DNA from: PALSA-1353 sp050012375
GTDB lineage: Bacteria > Planctomycetota > Phycisphaerae > Tepidisphaerales > Tepidisphaeraceae
Assembly: GCA_050012375.1 (NCBI GenBank)
Contig: JBEKHH010000001.1
Location: 62,001 to 126,000 of the forward strand
Direction of reading: 5' to 3'
DNA: 64,000 bases
Positions 45,250-52,764 of the stretch are shown here, in pieces. Positions within the stretch are counted from its first letter, which is position 1. Each line of letters opens with the position of its first letter. The notes under the pieces were generated by a model. It saw only the letters and a program-made list of their open reading frames with translations, had not been told where the DNA came from and made no database searches. The translations under genes were made by a program, and so were the position numbers.

Positions 45250-45915
45250 ATGTCACAGTCAATGCAAGATTCTAACGTAAGTCACCTGGCGCAGTGGAAT
45301 GCCCAGCTCAGCAAGCAAGTGAAGGCGCTGTTGGCGGAACTGGGTGCGGCCTCGAAATCAGCCGGCTTGAGGTCGGCCAAGGCGCGGGATGAACGGCTGG
45401 CGGAATTAGGCGGGCAGGTTCGCGCTTGGCGGGCAGCGGTACGGCCGCTGATCCGCGCGATGCGCGCGGCACGGGGTCAGCGGCGAGTGCAAACCTCGGC
45501 GGAGCGTGCCGGCGTGCTGAAGACGCTGTCCGGTCGTGTCCGCCAGGTCCGTCACGAGGCTCGGCAGGCGCTCGAGCGGTTCGACGCCGCCCTGCGAAGT
45601 GCCTCGACCGAGGCGCGGTCGATGCGCGCTCACGAAATCGCGTCCATCGTTTCGCTGGTTCAATCGTTGCGTGCCGAACTGCGGCAGTGCATGGCCGACG
45701 TGCGCGACCGGCGGTGCAAGCAGGGCGCCGCGGCGCGCGGGCAGCGGGGCGGGTTCGTCCAGAACTTGAAGCGCGCGGGGCTGGGCGCCAACGCCACTCG
45801 AAAGGCGACCGCCGGCGTCAAACACCCGGCGGCGAAGACACCAAGATTGGCGGGCGATCAGCCGGGCTTCGTGCAGAACATCCTGGGCATGAGGCGGCCG
45901 CGGAAGATCGCTTAG
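45250..45915 (+). CDS. Coiled-coil gas-vesicle protein with 40-residue repeats (GvpC-like candidate)
   Basis: 221 aa, very rich in Ala, Arg and Leu, start supported by AAGGGA upstream. Three copies of a helical unit are spaced exactly 40 residues apart: VRAWRAAVR (57), VRQVRHEAR (97) and VQSLRAELR (137). Each is preceded by an L-x-x-L-type stretch. GvpC, the outer-surface strengthener of gas vesicles, is built of ~33-residue helical repeats; this has the same design with a different period. Two GFVQN motifs occur at ~168 and ~206 (GGFVQNLKRAG; PGFVQNILGM). No database family recognised. Its place directly after gvpA is also that of gvpC in cyanobacteria. Assignment as GvpC analogue is inference. 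Confidence 0.6.
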   Translation: MSQSMQDSNVSHLAQWNAQLSKQVKALLAELGAASKSAGLRSAKARDERLAELGGQVRAWRAAVRPLIRAMRAARGQRRVQTSAERAGVLKTLSGRVRQVRHEARQALERFDAALRSASTEARSMRAHEIASIVSLVQSLRAELRQCMADVRDRRCKQGAAARGQRGGFVQNLKRAGLGANATRKATAGVKHPAAKTPRLAGDQPGFVQNILGMRRPRKIA

Positions 45916-45929
45916 CGCGAGGGCGCCGT

Positions 45930-45950
45930 CTTCACCGCATGGCGGTGAAG
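45930..45950 (+). terminator. Hairpin between the GvpC-like gene and gvpN
   Basis: CTTCACCGC / GCGGTGAAG, a perfect 9-bp stem with a 3-nt loop, 15 bp after the stop. It lacks a T-run, so it may be an attenuator or an RNA-stability element. Confidence 0.4.
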
Positions 45951-46022
45951 GGTTCCTTCGTCTACAAAAGAGTCTAATTTAGTTGAGTTGACCGATAACG
46001 CTAACCGATAGTCGGAATAAAC

Positions 46023-46994
46023 ATGTCCACCGAACCGCTCGATGTGCCGGAAGATTTTGCTCCCTCGGAATACCGCGCCAGCCTCATTCCCGAAGCGGGC
46101 GCCGATTTCGTCATTACACCCGCCATTGCCAGCCTTACCGAGCGGGCGATGCAATACCTGAGGATTGGCTATCCGGTTCACCTGGCGGGTCCGGCCGGGA
46201 CGGGCAAGACGACCTTGGCGTTCCACATCGCGGCCCAGATCGGTCAGACCGTGGTATTGATTCATGGCAACGATGATTTCGACTCCGGCGACTTGGTGGG
46301 GAAGGACAATGGCTATCGCAAGACCACGATCGTGGACAACTACATCCGCTCGGTCCGCAAAACCGACGAACGGTTTTGCCTGAACTGGAATGACAACCGC
46401 CTGACCAAGGCCTGCCAATTCGGGCACACGCTGATCTACGACGAATTCAATCGGACGCGCGCGGAGGCGAACAACGCGCTGTTGAGCGTGTTGGAAGAGG
46501 GAATCCTGATCGTGCAACGGCCGCTCGGCAACGACACCTATCTGCCGGTGCATCCGAATTTCCGCATCATTCTGACCAGCAATCCGGAGGAATACGCGGG
46601 GGTTCACAAGACCCAGGACGCGCTATTGGACCGCTTGATGAGCATTCACGTGGACCATTACGACCGGGAAACGGAAGTGCGCATCACCGCGGCCAAGAGC
46701 GGATTATGCGGCGAAGACGCGGAGCTCGTGGTCGATTTGGTGCGAGGGACGCGGGAGAAGAAGCCGGGCAAGAACCCGCCGACGATTCGCGCCTGCATCG
46801 CGATTGCGCGGGTGATGGGTCAGCGGGGAGTGCGGCCGGACCCGGAGGACGCTTTCTTCCGGGCGGTTTGCTTGGACGTTCTGTGCGGCCATCGGAGCGG
46901 GGCGGCCCTGCGATGGTCCGACCAGCAGTTGTTGGATTTGATGCGCGAACTGGCCCAGGCGCGGGTTGCCGCCCCCGCGAGTAAAGCCGCCTGA
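46023..46994 (+). CDS. gvpN: Gas vesicle AAA ATPase GvpN
   Basis: 323-aa MoxR-type AAA+ ATPase needed for gas-vesicle enlargement. Walker A LAGPAGTGKTT at ~61, the GvpN-specific NDDFDSGDLVGKDNGY, Walker B TLIYDEFNRTRAEANNALLSVLEEG, and sensor region FRIILTSNPEEYAGVHKTQDAL with arginine finger LLDRLM. Full length for the family. It is followed 28 bp later by a short uncharacterised gene. Confidence 0.94.
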   Translation: MSTEPLDVPEDFAPSEYRASLIPEAGADFVITPAIASLTERAMQYLRIGYPVHLAGPAGTGKTTLAFHIAAQIGQTVVLIHGNDDFDSGDLVGKDNGYRKTTIVDNYIRSVRKTDERFCLNWNDNRLTKACQFGHTLIYDEFNRTRAEANNALLSVLEEGILIVQRPLGNDTYLPVHPNFRIILTSNPEEYAGVHKTQDALLDRLMSIHVDHYDRETEVRITAAKSGLCGEDAELVVDLVRGTREKKPGKNPPTIRACIAIARVMGQRGVRPDPEDAFFRAVCLDVLCGHRSGAALRWSDQQLLDLMRELAQARVAAPASKAA

Positions 46995-47022
46995 GGATCC
47001 GTTCGCGGAAGCGAGGAATTTC

Positions 47023-47352
47023 ATGGCTCGATACACCGGTAAGATTCAGCGGCTGGCGGATCTGCGCAGCATCGCCGGACGTCCCGCGAACGCCGCAAAA
47101 TTTCCCCACGAGATTTACATGCGGCTTTGCTGCCTGGAGATGGAGCGGTTCCGCCGCGAGCAGGAACAAAGCGTGGCGGTGACGCGCGCCCGCAAGTGCG
47201 TGGAGCGCTGCCGCCACATCGAGATGGAAGTCCAGGAATTGCTGCGGTTCATTGGTCAGGCGCCTGTCGTCGTCGCTGGCACGGGCAGCGATGACGCACG
47301 GCCCGAAGCCGCGGCGGCGCAGGACGACTCCAAGCTCATGTTCACCTATTGA
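47023..47352 (+). CDS. Uncharacterised gas-vesicle cluster protein (109 aa)
   Basis: The start at 47023 has GAGGA upstream; the open frame extends back into gvpN but the family-like sequence begins here. MARYTGKIQRLADLRSIAGR then a helical region with LCCLEMERFRREQEQS, RARKCVERCRHIEMEVQELLRF and an acidic, disordered tail. Five Cys lie in the helical part (two in LCC and two in CVERC). I do not recognise a family. Position between gvpN and a zinc-ribbon gene suggests an accessory role in assembly. Confidence 0.65.
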   Translation: MARYTGKIQRLADLRSIAGRPANAAKFPHEIYMRLCCLEMERFRREQEQSVAVTRARKCVERCRHIEMEVQELLRFIGQAPVVVAGTGSDDARPEAAAAQDDSKLMFTY

Positions 47353-47397
47353 GCTTGCCCTGCCGGCAGGGATTGTCGAGCTAGCCAAGGAAGTTCC

Positions 47398-47610
47398 ATG
47401 AAAATCAATTGCATTGCCTGCGGTCATCGGTTCGAGCTGGACGAGGCGTACGACGACTACAGCGGGCGGGTGAAGTGTCCGATTTGCCACTCCATGCTGC
47501 AAATCTCTACCGAAGGCGGAAAAGTGAGGTTGGTGGACCTGTTCGGGCAGCCGGCCGTCCACTCCATGCCGCAACGCAAGGGTCCGCCAAGACAGACGTT
47601 GGTTGGATGA
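47398..47610 (+). CDS. Small zinc-ribbon protein in the gas-vesicle cluster
   Basis: 70 aa. MKINCIACGHRFELDEAYDD then GRVKCPICHSML gives two CxxC knuckles 22 residues apart, a zinc-ribbon close to the MJ0042 type. The tail (LFGQPAVHSMPQRKG) is basic. Such domains bind nucleic acid or protein; here it may be a regulator or an assembly adaptor. Not a known Gvp family. Confidence 0.7.
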   Translation: MKINCIACGHRFELDEAYDDYSGRVKCPICHSMLQISTEGGKVRLVDLFGQPAVHSMPQRKGPPRQTLVG

Positions 47611-47713
47611 ATCGCCCGTGCCAGCTTGGCAACCCCGAGCCGCGCCGCACGCTGGGGTCGGTGCGGTTGGCCGTTGGGGGTCGTTCCGCTTGGGCCATGG
47701 GCGCGGAGCATGA

Positions 47714-48469
47714 ATGCAGACGAACCAGAGCAACACGATGGCCGGTCTGTACTTGTATGCGATCGTGGATGCCGCAGACCCGCTTGGGCAAATCACCGGA
47801 ATCGACGATCAGCCGGTGCGGGCGGTGGTTGGCCAGTCGCTCGCGGCGGTGGTCAGCCCTGTCGGAGCTTGCCGTTTGCGCCCGGAGCGACGCCATCTGA
47901 TGGCGCACCAGAAAGTCCTCGCTTCGTTGGGGTTTGATCGGGGCGTCCTGCCCTTGCGTTTCGGCGTCATCCTCCCCGACGAACCGAAAGTCCGGTTCAT
48001 CCTTAAAACTCACGAAACCGACTTGCGGCGCCAACTCGCGCGGGTACGCGGCCGAGTCGAAATGGGCCTACGCGTGAAATGGAAGGAAGAGGACGTGTTC
48101 AAGAACCTTCTGGAGCTCAATCCCGTGTTGCGGCAAACCCGCGACCGGATGCCCAACACCCGCGAGGCGGCCATCGAGATCGGCAGGCAGGTGGCCGAAG
48201 CCCTGGAGCGCGAGCGGCAACGCCAGCAAGAGCTGTTGCGGGAAGTCTTTGGCGACGGCGTGGTGGAGTTTTGTTTCAACGGCCCCAAGAATGACGCCCA
48301 ACTCCTCAATGCGGCCTGCCTGATCCCTAGCGATCGCTCCGCGGAGTTCGAGAGCGGCGTTCACCGCCTGGGCGCGATGCTGGATGACCGGTATCTGATC
48401 GACTTCAACGGGCCCTGGGCGCCGCACCATTTCATCCTTCTCAACATGGCCATGGAAGGACATTGCTGA
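47714..48469 (+). CDS. gvpL: Gas vesicle protein GvpF/GvpL, first copy
   Basis: 251 aa of the GvpF/GvpL family. MAGLYLYAIVDAADP opens the N-terminal ferredoxin-like domain. LAAVVSPVGACRLRPERR, LMAHQKVLASLGFDRGVLPLRFGVIL and a C-terminal domain ending LDDRYLIDFNGPWAPHHFILL are typical. The ATG at 47714 has GGAG nearby; Met9 at 47738 is an alternative that starts at the conserved MAGLYLYAI. GvpF binds GvpA and may seed nucleation. A second member is encoded at 54882. Confidence 0.9.
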   Translation: MQTNQSNTMAGLYLYAIVDAADPLGQITGIDDQPVRAVVGQSLAAVVSPVGACRLRPERRHLMAHQKVLASLGFDRGVLPLRFGVILPDEPKVRFILKTHETDLRRQLARVRGRVEMGLRVKWKEEDVFKNLLELNPVLRQTRDRMPNTREAAIEIGRQVAEALERERQRQQELLREVFGDGVVEFCFNGPKNDAQLLNAACLIPSDRSAEFESGVHRLGAMLDDRYLIDFNGPWAPHHFILLNMAMEGHC

Positions 48470-48473
48470 ATCC

Positions 48474-48734
48474 ATGTTCCTGGTCGACGACATTCTCCTC
48501 AGTCCGTTCAAGGGATTGGTCTGGATTTTTCGTGAACTCCATAAAGCGGTGGACCAGGAGTGCACCAACGAGCGCGATCGCCTCAGCGACCAGTTAAGCA
48601 AAGCGTACATGATGTTGGAAACCGGCCAACTCACCGAGGCCGAGTTCGCCTCGTTGGAACACCAGGTTCTGGACCGGCTTGATGCGCTCGACGGTGCCGG
48701 TGAAAGCGACGCAGCCGAGCCGAACGATCCTTGA
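48474..48734 (+). CDS. gvpG: Gas vesicle protein GvpG
   Basis: 86 aa. MFLVDDILLSPFKGLVWIFREL followed by a coiled-coil with LSKAYMMLETGQLTEAEFASLEHQVLDRLDAL is the GvpG pattern; family length 80-90. It begins 4 bp after the gvpL stop, typical of translational coupling. The acidic tail is probably disordered. Confidence 0.92.
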   Translation: MFLVDDILLSPFKGLVWIFRELHKAVDQECTNERDRLSDQLSKAYMMLETGQLTEAEFASLEHQVLDRLDALDGAGESDAAEPNDP

Positions 48735-48746
48735 GGAGGGCCATCC

Positions 48747-50699
48747 ATGGCTGCGCTTGCGATATCTCTGCCCGAATTCCTAACGACGCCGCAGCTTCGG
48801 CTGATCCTCTTCGGCGGCAAGGGCGGAGTGGGAAAAACAACCGTTTCGCTGGCGTCGGCGGTGTGGCTGGCCCGGTGCCGTGCCGACAAGAGGCTGTTGG
48901 TGGTGTCGACCGACCCGGCCCACTCGCTGATGGACTGCATCGCCGGCTCGGCGCTGCCGCCCAACCTCACGGCGTTGGAGATCAACGCCGCCGATTTGCA
49001 CGCCCGCTTCATGGCCGAGCACGGGGCGAAGTTCACAGCCATCGCTGCCCGTGGGACATTCCTGGACCCTCCGGACATCGAGCGATTCCTCGGTCTGTCG
49101 TTGCCGGGCCTCGATGAGTTGATGGCCTACGTGCAGATGGCGCAGTGGCTGGGCGAAAACACGTACGACACCATCCTGGTGGATACCGCCCCCACCGGGC
49201 ATACCTTGCGGTTGCTGGCCATGCCGCGATTCCTCGAAGGCTGGCTTGGCGCCCTGGACGCGCTGCTGGCCAAACACCGGTTCATGATGCGTGCATTCGG
49301 ACGGCGCAAACCTTGCGACGAATTGGACCTATTCCTGACCTGGCTGGGCGAAAGCCTGCGCCGACCGAGCCAGATCATGACCGACGCGCAGCAGTGCCGC
49401 TTTGTCCCGGTGATGCTGGCCGAAGCGATGAGCGTCGCCGAGACCACCGACCTTGTGCTAGCGCTGGATAAGCTGTCGGCGCCTCATCCGGAACTGATCG
49501 TCAACCGCGTCATGCCGATGGACGAGGGGACCGTGTACGCGGAGGTGCGTGCCCGCCAGCATCGGCTGCTGCGGCAGCTTCCGCCGGCCCTTCAGTCTTT
49601 GCATGCCTGGGTGTTCCCGCAGCACGACGCGGAGATCCGAGGCGCCCAGGCGGTGGGGCGGCTATGGGACGGGGCGCTGGAATTAACCTCGCTGCTAACC
49701 GGGCCGCCGCCGACTGCCGGCGAGACCAAGACCCCCCGCTTTGAAACGGCCGGATCCATCCACGTGCCGCCGCCGCAATTGCGGTTATGGCTGTTCGCCG
49801 GCAAGGGAGGCGTGGGCAAGACCACCCTGGCCTGCGCCGCGGCGGTCACGGTTTCGCAAAGGCTTGGCCGGCGAACCTTGATCGTTTCGACCGATCCCGC
49901 CCACTCGCTGGCCGATTGCCTTCGCCTGGAAGTGGGGTCGAGACCGAGACAGATCACGCCTCGTCTGTGGGCCCTGGAACTGGATGCGGAGAAGGAGTTT
50001 GCCGCGCTTCGTGACCTTTACCGCCGCGAGTTGGAGCAGTTTCTTTCCGCGATCCTGCCGGGGCTGGATCTGTCCTTTGACCAAGAGGGCATGTCTCGGT
50101 TGCTGGATTTGGCTCCCCCCGGCTTGGACGAAGTGATGGCCCTCATTCGCATCAGCGAACAGTTGGAGGGCGGACCGTTCGATCTGCTCGTTCTGGACAC
50201 CGCACCCACCGGGCATCTTCTTCGGCTGTTGGAGTTGCCCCAGATCATCGAGCAGTGGATTCAGGCCGTGTTCGGCGTGATTTTGAAGTTCGAGAAGGTG
50301 CTGCGGTTGCCCAAGGTGTCGGCCGAGTTGGTGCGGGTTTCGCGCGGCATCAAGAACCTGCGGGCGCTGCTGCATGACCCGCGGCAATGCCGCCTGCACG
50401 CGGTGACCATCCCCACGGAGATGGCGCTAGCGGAAACCGGCGATCTGGTTGGCAGCGCCCGGCACCTTGGCATCGAGGTGAGCGGGTTGATTCTCAACCA
50501 AGTCGCCCCGCCCGGCTCCAGTGAATTTGAGCGGACGTTGCATGAGTCGGATGCCGCGCTGGTCCGAAAGTTCACCCGGCAGTTCCCAGAGATGCGGCCA
50601 ACGCTGGTCTACCGGCGAGACGAACCCACGGGTTTGGCAAGGTTGTTGCAACTGGGCGAATTGCTGTTTGAACCGTTGGCCAAAGCGAGAGTCGCGTAG
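48747..50699 (+). CDS. Double ArsA/GET3-type ATPase in the gas-vesicle cluster
   Basis: 650 aa made of two homologous ATPase halves. P-loops LFGGKGGVGKTTVSLAS (~27) and LFAGKGGVGKTTLACAA (~352) are deviant Walker A motifs with the signature Lys. Each half has STDPAHSL (switch I) and DTAPTGHTLRLL or DTAPTGHLLRLL (switch II). The tandem layout is as in ArsA, while tail-anchored targeting proteins (GET3) are single-domain dimers. No arsenite-binding Cys triad is evident, and no ars genes are nearby. ArsA-like ATPases are known in some gas-vesicle clusters without a defined role; chaperoning of hydrophobic GvpA is a plausible one. GGAGGG precedes the ATG. Confidence 0.88.
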   Translation: MAALAISLPEFLTTPQLRLILFGGKGGVGKTTVSLASAVWLARCRADKRLLVVSTDPAHSLMDCIAGSALPPNLTALEINAADLHARFMAEHGAKFTAIAARGTFLDPPDIERFLGLSLPGLDELMAYVQMAQWLGENTYDTILVDTAPTGHTLRLLAMPRFLEGWLGALDALLAKHRFMMRAFGRRKPCDELDLFLTWLGESLRRPSQIMTDAQQCRFVPVMLAEAMSVAETTDLVLALDKLSAPHPELIVNRVMPMDEGTVYAEVRARQHRLLRQLPPALQSLHAWVFPQHDAEIRGAQAVGRLWDGALELTSLLTGPPPTAGETKTPRFETAGSIHVPPPQLRLWLFAGKGGVGKTTLACAAAVTVSQRLGRRTLIVSTDPAHSLADCLRLEVGSRPRQITPRLWALELDAEKEFAALRDLYRRELEQFLSAILPGLDLSFDQEGMSRLLDLAPPGLDEVMALIRISEQLEGGPFDLLVLDTAPTGHLLRLLELPQIIEQWIQAVFGVILKFEKVLRLPKVSAELVRVSRGIKNLRALLHDPRQCRLHAVTIPTEMALAETGDLVGSARHLGIEVSGLILNQVAPPGSSEFERTLHESDAALVRKFTRQFPEMRPTLVYRRDEPTGLARLLQLGELLFEPLAKARVA

Positions 50700-50770
50700 C
50701 CAAACGTCCGATAAGCGGCACGCGCAAAAATGGCTGATCGAGGCGTTTCGGAAACGCCGAAGGGATTGCA

Positions 50771-51016
50771 ATGGACGAGGGCCGTGAATTATCGGCGGTT
50801 ATCGCGGAGGGGTCTTCGCCGGAGACGGCGTCGCTGTGCGACGCGCTGGACCGGGTCCTGGACGTGGGCGCGGTGGTCGAGGGCGAATTAACCATTTCCG
50901 TCGCGGGCATCGACCTGGTTTACATTAGTCTCAGCGCCCTGGTGGCCTCGGTGGAGACGGCCCGAAAAATCCTGGTGATGCCAAGCAGAGGCGGGGAAGG
51001 ACGGCGCGAAAGATGA
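50771..51016 (+). CDS. Gas vesicle GvpA/J-family protein, short copy
   Basis: 81 aa. LCDALDRVLDVGAVVEGELTISVAGIDLVYISLSALVASVETARKIL is a GvpA-like core but with VEGELTISVAG instead of the GvpA signature, and an Arg-rich end. This is closer to GvpS/GvpM/GvpJ minor proteins that cap or nucleate the shell than to GvpA itself. It overlaps gvpK by ATGA. Confidence 0.85.
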   Translation: MDEGRELSAVIAEGSSPETASLCDALDRVLDVGAVVEGELTISVAGIDLVYISLSALVASVETARKILVMPSRGGEGRRER

Positions 51017-51300
51017 CCCAAACGCCCACCGAGAAATCCGCCCGGATCGACATCGATCCGGCCGACGTGCGCAAAGGACTGGGGCAGTTGGTGGTGACGC
51101 TGCTGAAGTTGTTGCACGAGTTGATGGAACGTCAGGCGGCGCGCCGCGTGGACGGGGGTTCACTGACCGTCGAGCAGATCGAGCGGCTGGGCATGACGTT
51201 GATGCTCCAGTCGCGGGAGATTCAGCGGCTACAGGCGGAATTCGAATTGGCGGACGAAGACGTCAACCTCGATTTAGGCCCGCTGGGAAAGCTACTGTAA
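51013..51300 (+). CDS. gvpK: Gas vesicle protein GvpK
   Basis: 95 aa. RIDIDPADVRKGLGQLVVTLLKLLHELMERQAARRV then GSLTVEQIERLGMTLM and a coiled-coil end is the GvpK pattern, close to the usual length. An essential minor protein of assembly in most clusters. Translationally coupled on both sides. Confidence 0.92.
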   Translation: MTQTPTEKSARIDIDPADVRKGLGQLVVTLLKLLHELMERQAARRVDGGSLTVEQIERLGMTLMLQSREIQRLQAEFELADEDVNLDLGPLGKLL

Positions 51301-51311
51301 AGGACGAGCCC

Positions 51312-51620
51312 ATGGCGACGCCAAACACCCCGATGATCCATTCCACCAACAGCACCAATCTGGCGGACCTGCTGGAACGCGTGCTGGACAAGGGCATCGT
51401 CATCGCCGGCGACATTCGGATCAAGCTCGTGGACATTGAGCTGCTGACCATCCAGATCCGCCTGGTCGTGTGCAGCGTTGACAAAGCGCGCGACATGGGC
51501 ATGGATTGGTGGGTCAACCACCCGGTTTTCGCCAAGGCCTCATCCGAGCCCGAAACGCTGAAGGGGATCGAACAACGATTGGAGCGCATTGAGGCCGCCA
51601 TCGGCCAAAAAGCCGCCTGA
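51312..51620 (+). CDS. gvpJ: Gas vesicle protein GvpJ
   Basis: 102 aa. NLADLLERVLDKGIVIAGDIRIKLVDIELLTIQIRLVVCSVDKARDMGMDWW follows the GvpJ pattern (IAGDI.IKL.DIELL, then the W-rich segment), with an extra C-terminal helix LKGIEQRLERIEAAIGQ. Minor shell-capping protein. It precedes a non-ATG-started gene by about 10 bp. Confidence 0.92.
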   Translation: MATPNTPMIHSTNSTNLADLLERVLDKGIVIAGDIRIKLVDIELLTIQIRLVVCSVDKARDMGMDWWVNHPVFAKASSEPETLKGIEQRLERIEAAIGQKAA

Positions 51621-51631
51621 GGAGCTTGGCG

Positions 51632-52222
51632 TTGAGCGAGGAGAAAACGGAAGCATCGAGCCCACGGCGGCGCTTGTACTATGTGCCGATTCTCCATACC
51701 GGCGCGGAATTGGGCGGATTGGAACAAGACGTGCGGCGGCGCATGGGTGAGGAAGTCTTCCAGCAGCGGCAGAAAGTGATCGACGCCGCCTGGGATCGCG
51801 TCGAGATGTGGGCTGCAACCCTGGAGCCCTCGTTGGCGCGGTGCAAGCTGTATCAGGACGGCTTGCCGCTGTGCGGCATTGAAGAGCAGATCGTGCGCGA
51901 TTTAGCCGCCCGCGAAAGCCGGAACCATCGACTGTTGTTGCGGCTGATTGAGCGGGGCGCGACGCTGCTCGGGACCGAATCGCCCGAGTTGCTGGTGTCG
52001 GAATACGAACTGGCCAAGGCGATTGTCAGCCCCAATGCCGATCGCAAGGCGCTTGAACCGGTGGCCGCCGATTTGTTGGCCAAACGCGATGCCTTCATCG
52101 CCCAGCGGATCAACTGCACGCTGGGCGAAGGCGAATTTGGCATCCTGTTTGTTGGGTTACTTCACAATGTGCACCGCGGGCTGGAGCCCGACATTGAATT
52201 GGTTGTTCCATTCGGCAAATGA
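51632..52222 (+). CDS. Conserved uncharacterised protein in the gas-vesicle cluster
   Basis: About 196 aa; no ATG fits. TTG at 51632 is spaced about 8 nt from GAGGAG, while the TTG at 51626 is too close to it. RRRLYYVPILHTGAELGGL opens the protein; LYQDGLPLCGIEEQIVRDLAARESRNHRLLLRLIERGATLLGTESPELLVSEYELAKAI is its core, and LGEGEFGILFVGLLHNVHRGL the end. I recall similar proteins as conserved hypotheticals but know no function. Soluble, no signal peptide. It lies between gvpJ and gvpH. Confidence 0.7.
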   Translation: MSEEKTEASSPRRRLYYVPILHTGAELGGLEQDVRRRMGEEVFQQRQKVIDAAWDRVEMWAATLEPSLARCKLYQDGLPLCGIEEQIVRDLAARESRNHRLLLRLIERGATLLGTESPELLVSEYELAKAIVSPNADRKALEPVAADLLAKRDAFIAQRINCTLGEGEFGILFVGLLHNVHRGLEPDIELVVPFGK

Positions 52223-52226
52223 AAGG

Positions 52227-52727
52227 ATGAATCCGATGCGCGACAAAGAGAGCAAATCCAGCGTCGAAGGCATTTTGAGTGGGCTGAGCGCCTTGATCGG
52301 TGGATTGGCCGAGTTGGCGGAAAAGGGCAAGGAGCTCAAGCAATCCGGCGAAACCAGCGCCTTGGGAGGCAAGGCCAAGATCGTCTATGGCTTTACCGTT
52401 AAAGGCGTAGGCGGAGATGACCTGCGCGTCGAACCTTTCGGGAATGTCGTGCGCGACAGCAAGACCAACGAGGCGACCGTTTCCGAAGTTCGCGAGCCGG
52501 CCATCGATCTGATTGAAGAATCCGACCACACGCTTGTGGTGGCGGAGATGCCCGGGGTCGGCGCGAGCGACGTCAAGGTCGAGGCGCATGGCGACGTGCT
52601 CAACCTTACGGCCACACGCGGAACAAAAAAATACCGCAAGGAAATCCTGTTGTCCCACCCAACCGATGCCAAAAAGGTGACCGTGACCATCAATAATGGA
52701 ATCGCCGAGATCCGATGCCCCAAATAG
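52227..52727 (+). CDS. gvpH: Gas vesicle Hsp20-like protein GvpH
   Basis: 166 aa (ATG 52227; ATG 52236 is an alternative with better spacing to AAGGA). The N-terminal part SSVEGILSGLSALIGGLAELAEKGKEL is the GvpH-specific leader. The C-terminal ~90 residues are an alpha-crystallin/Hsp20 fold: PAIDLIEESDHTLVVAEMPGV, VEAHGDVLNLTATRG, KKVTVTINNGIAEIRC. GvpH acts as a small chaperone in assembly. It ends 37 bp before the CDC48 gene. Confidence 0.9.
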   Translation: MNPMRDKESKSSVEGILSGLSALIGGLAELAEKGKELKQSGETSALGGKAKIVYGFTVKGVGGDDLRVEPFGNVVRDSKTNEATVSEVREPAIDLIEESDHTLVVAEMPGVGASDVKVEAHGDVLNLTATRGTKKYRKEILLSHPTDAKKVTVTINNGIAEIRCPK

Positions 52728-52764
52728 GCCGCGCGGTTCGACGCCAACTGGAACGAGAGACACT

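Noticed and set aside
48068..49078. A 336-codon minus-strand frame across gvpL, gvpG and the ArsA-type gene
   Set aside because: It crosses three well-supported genes and shows no protein family signature.
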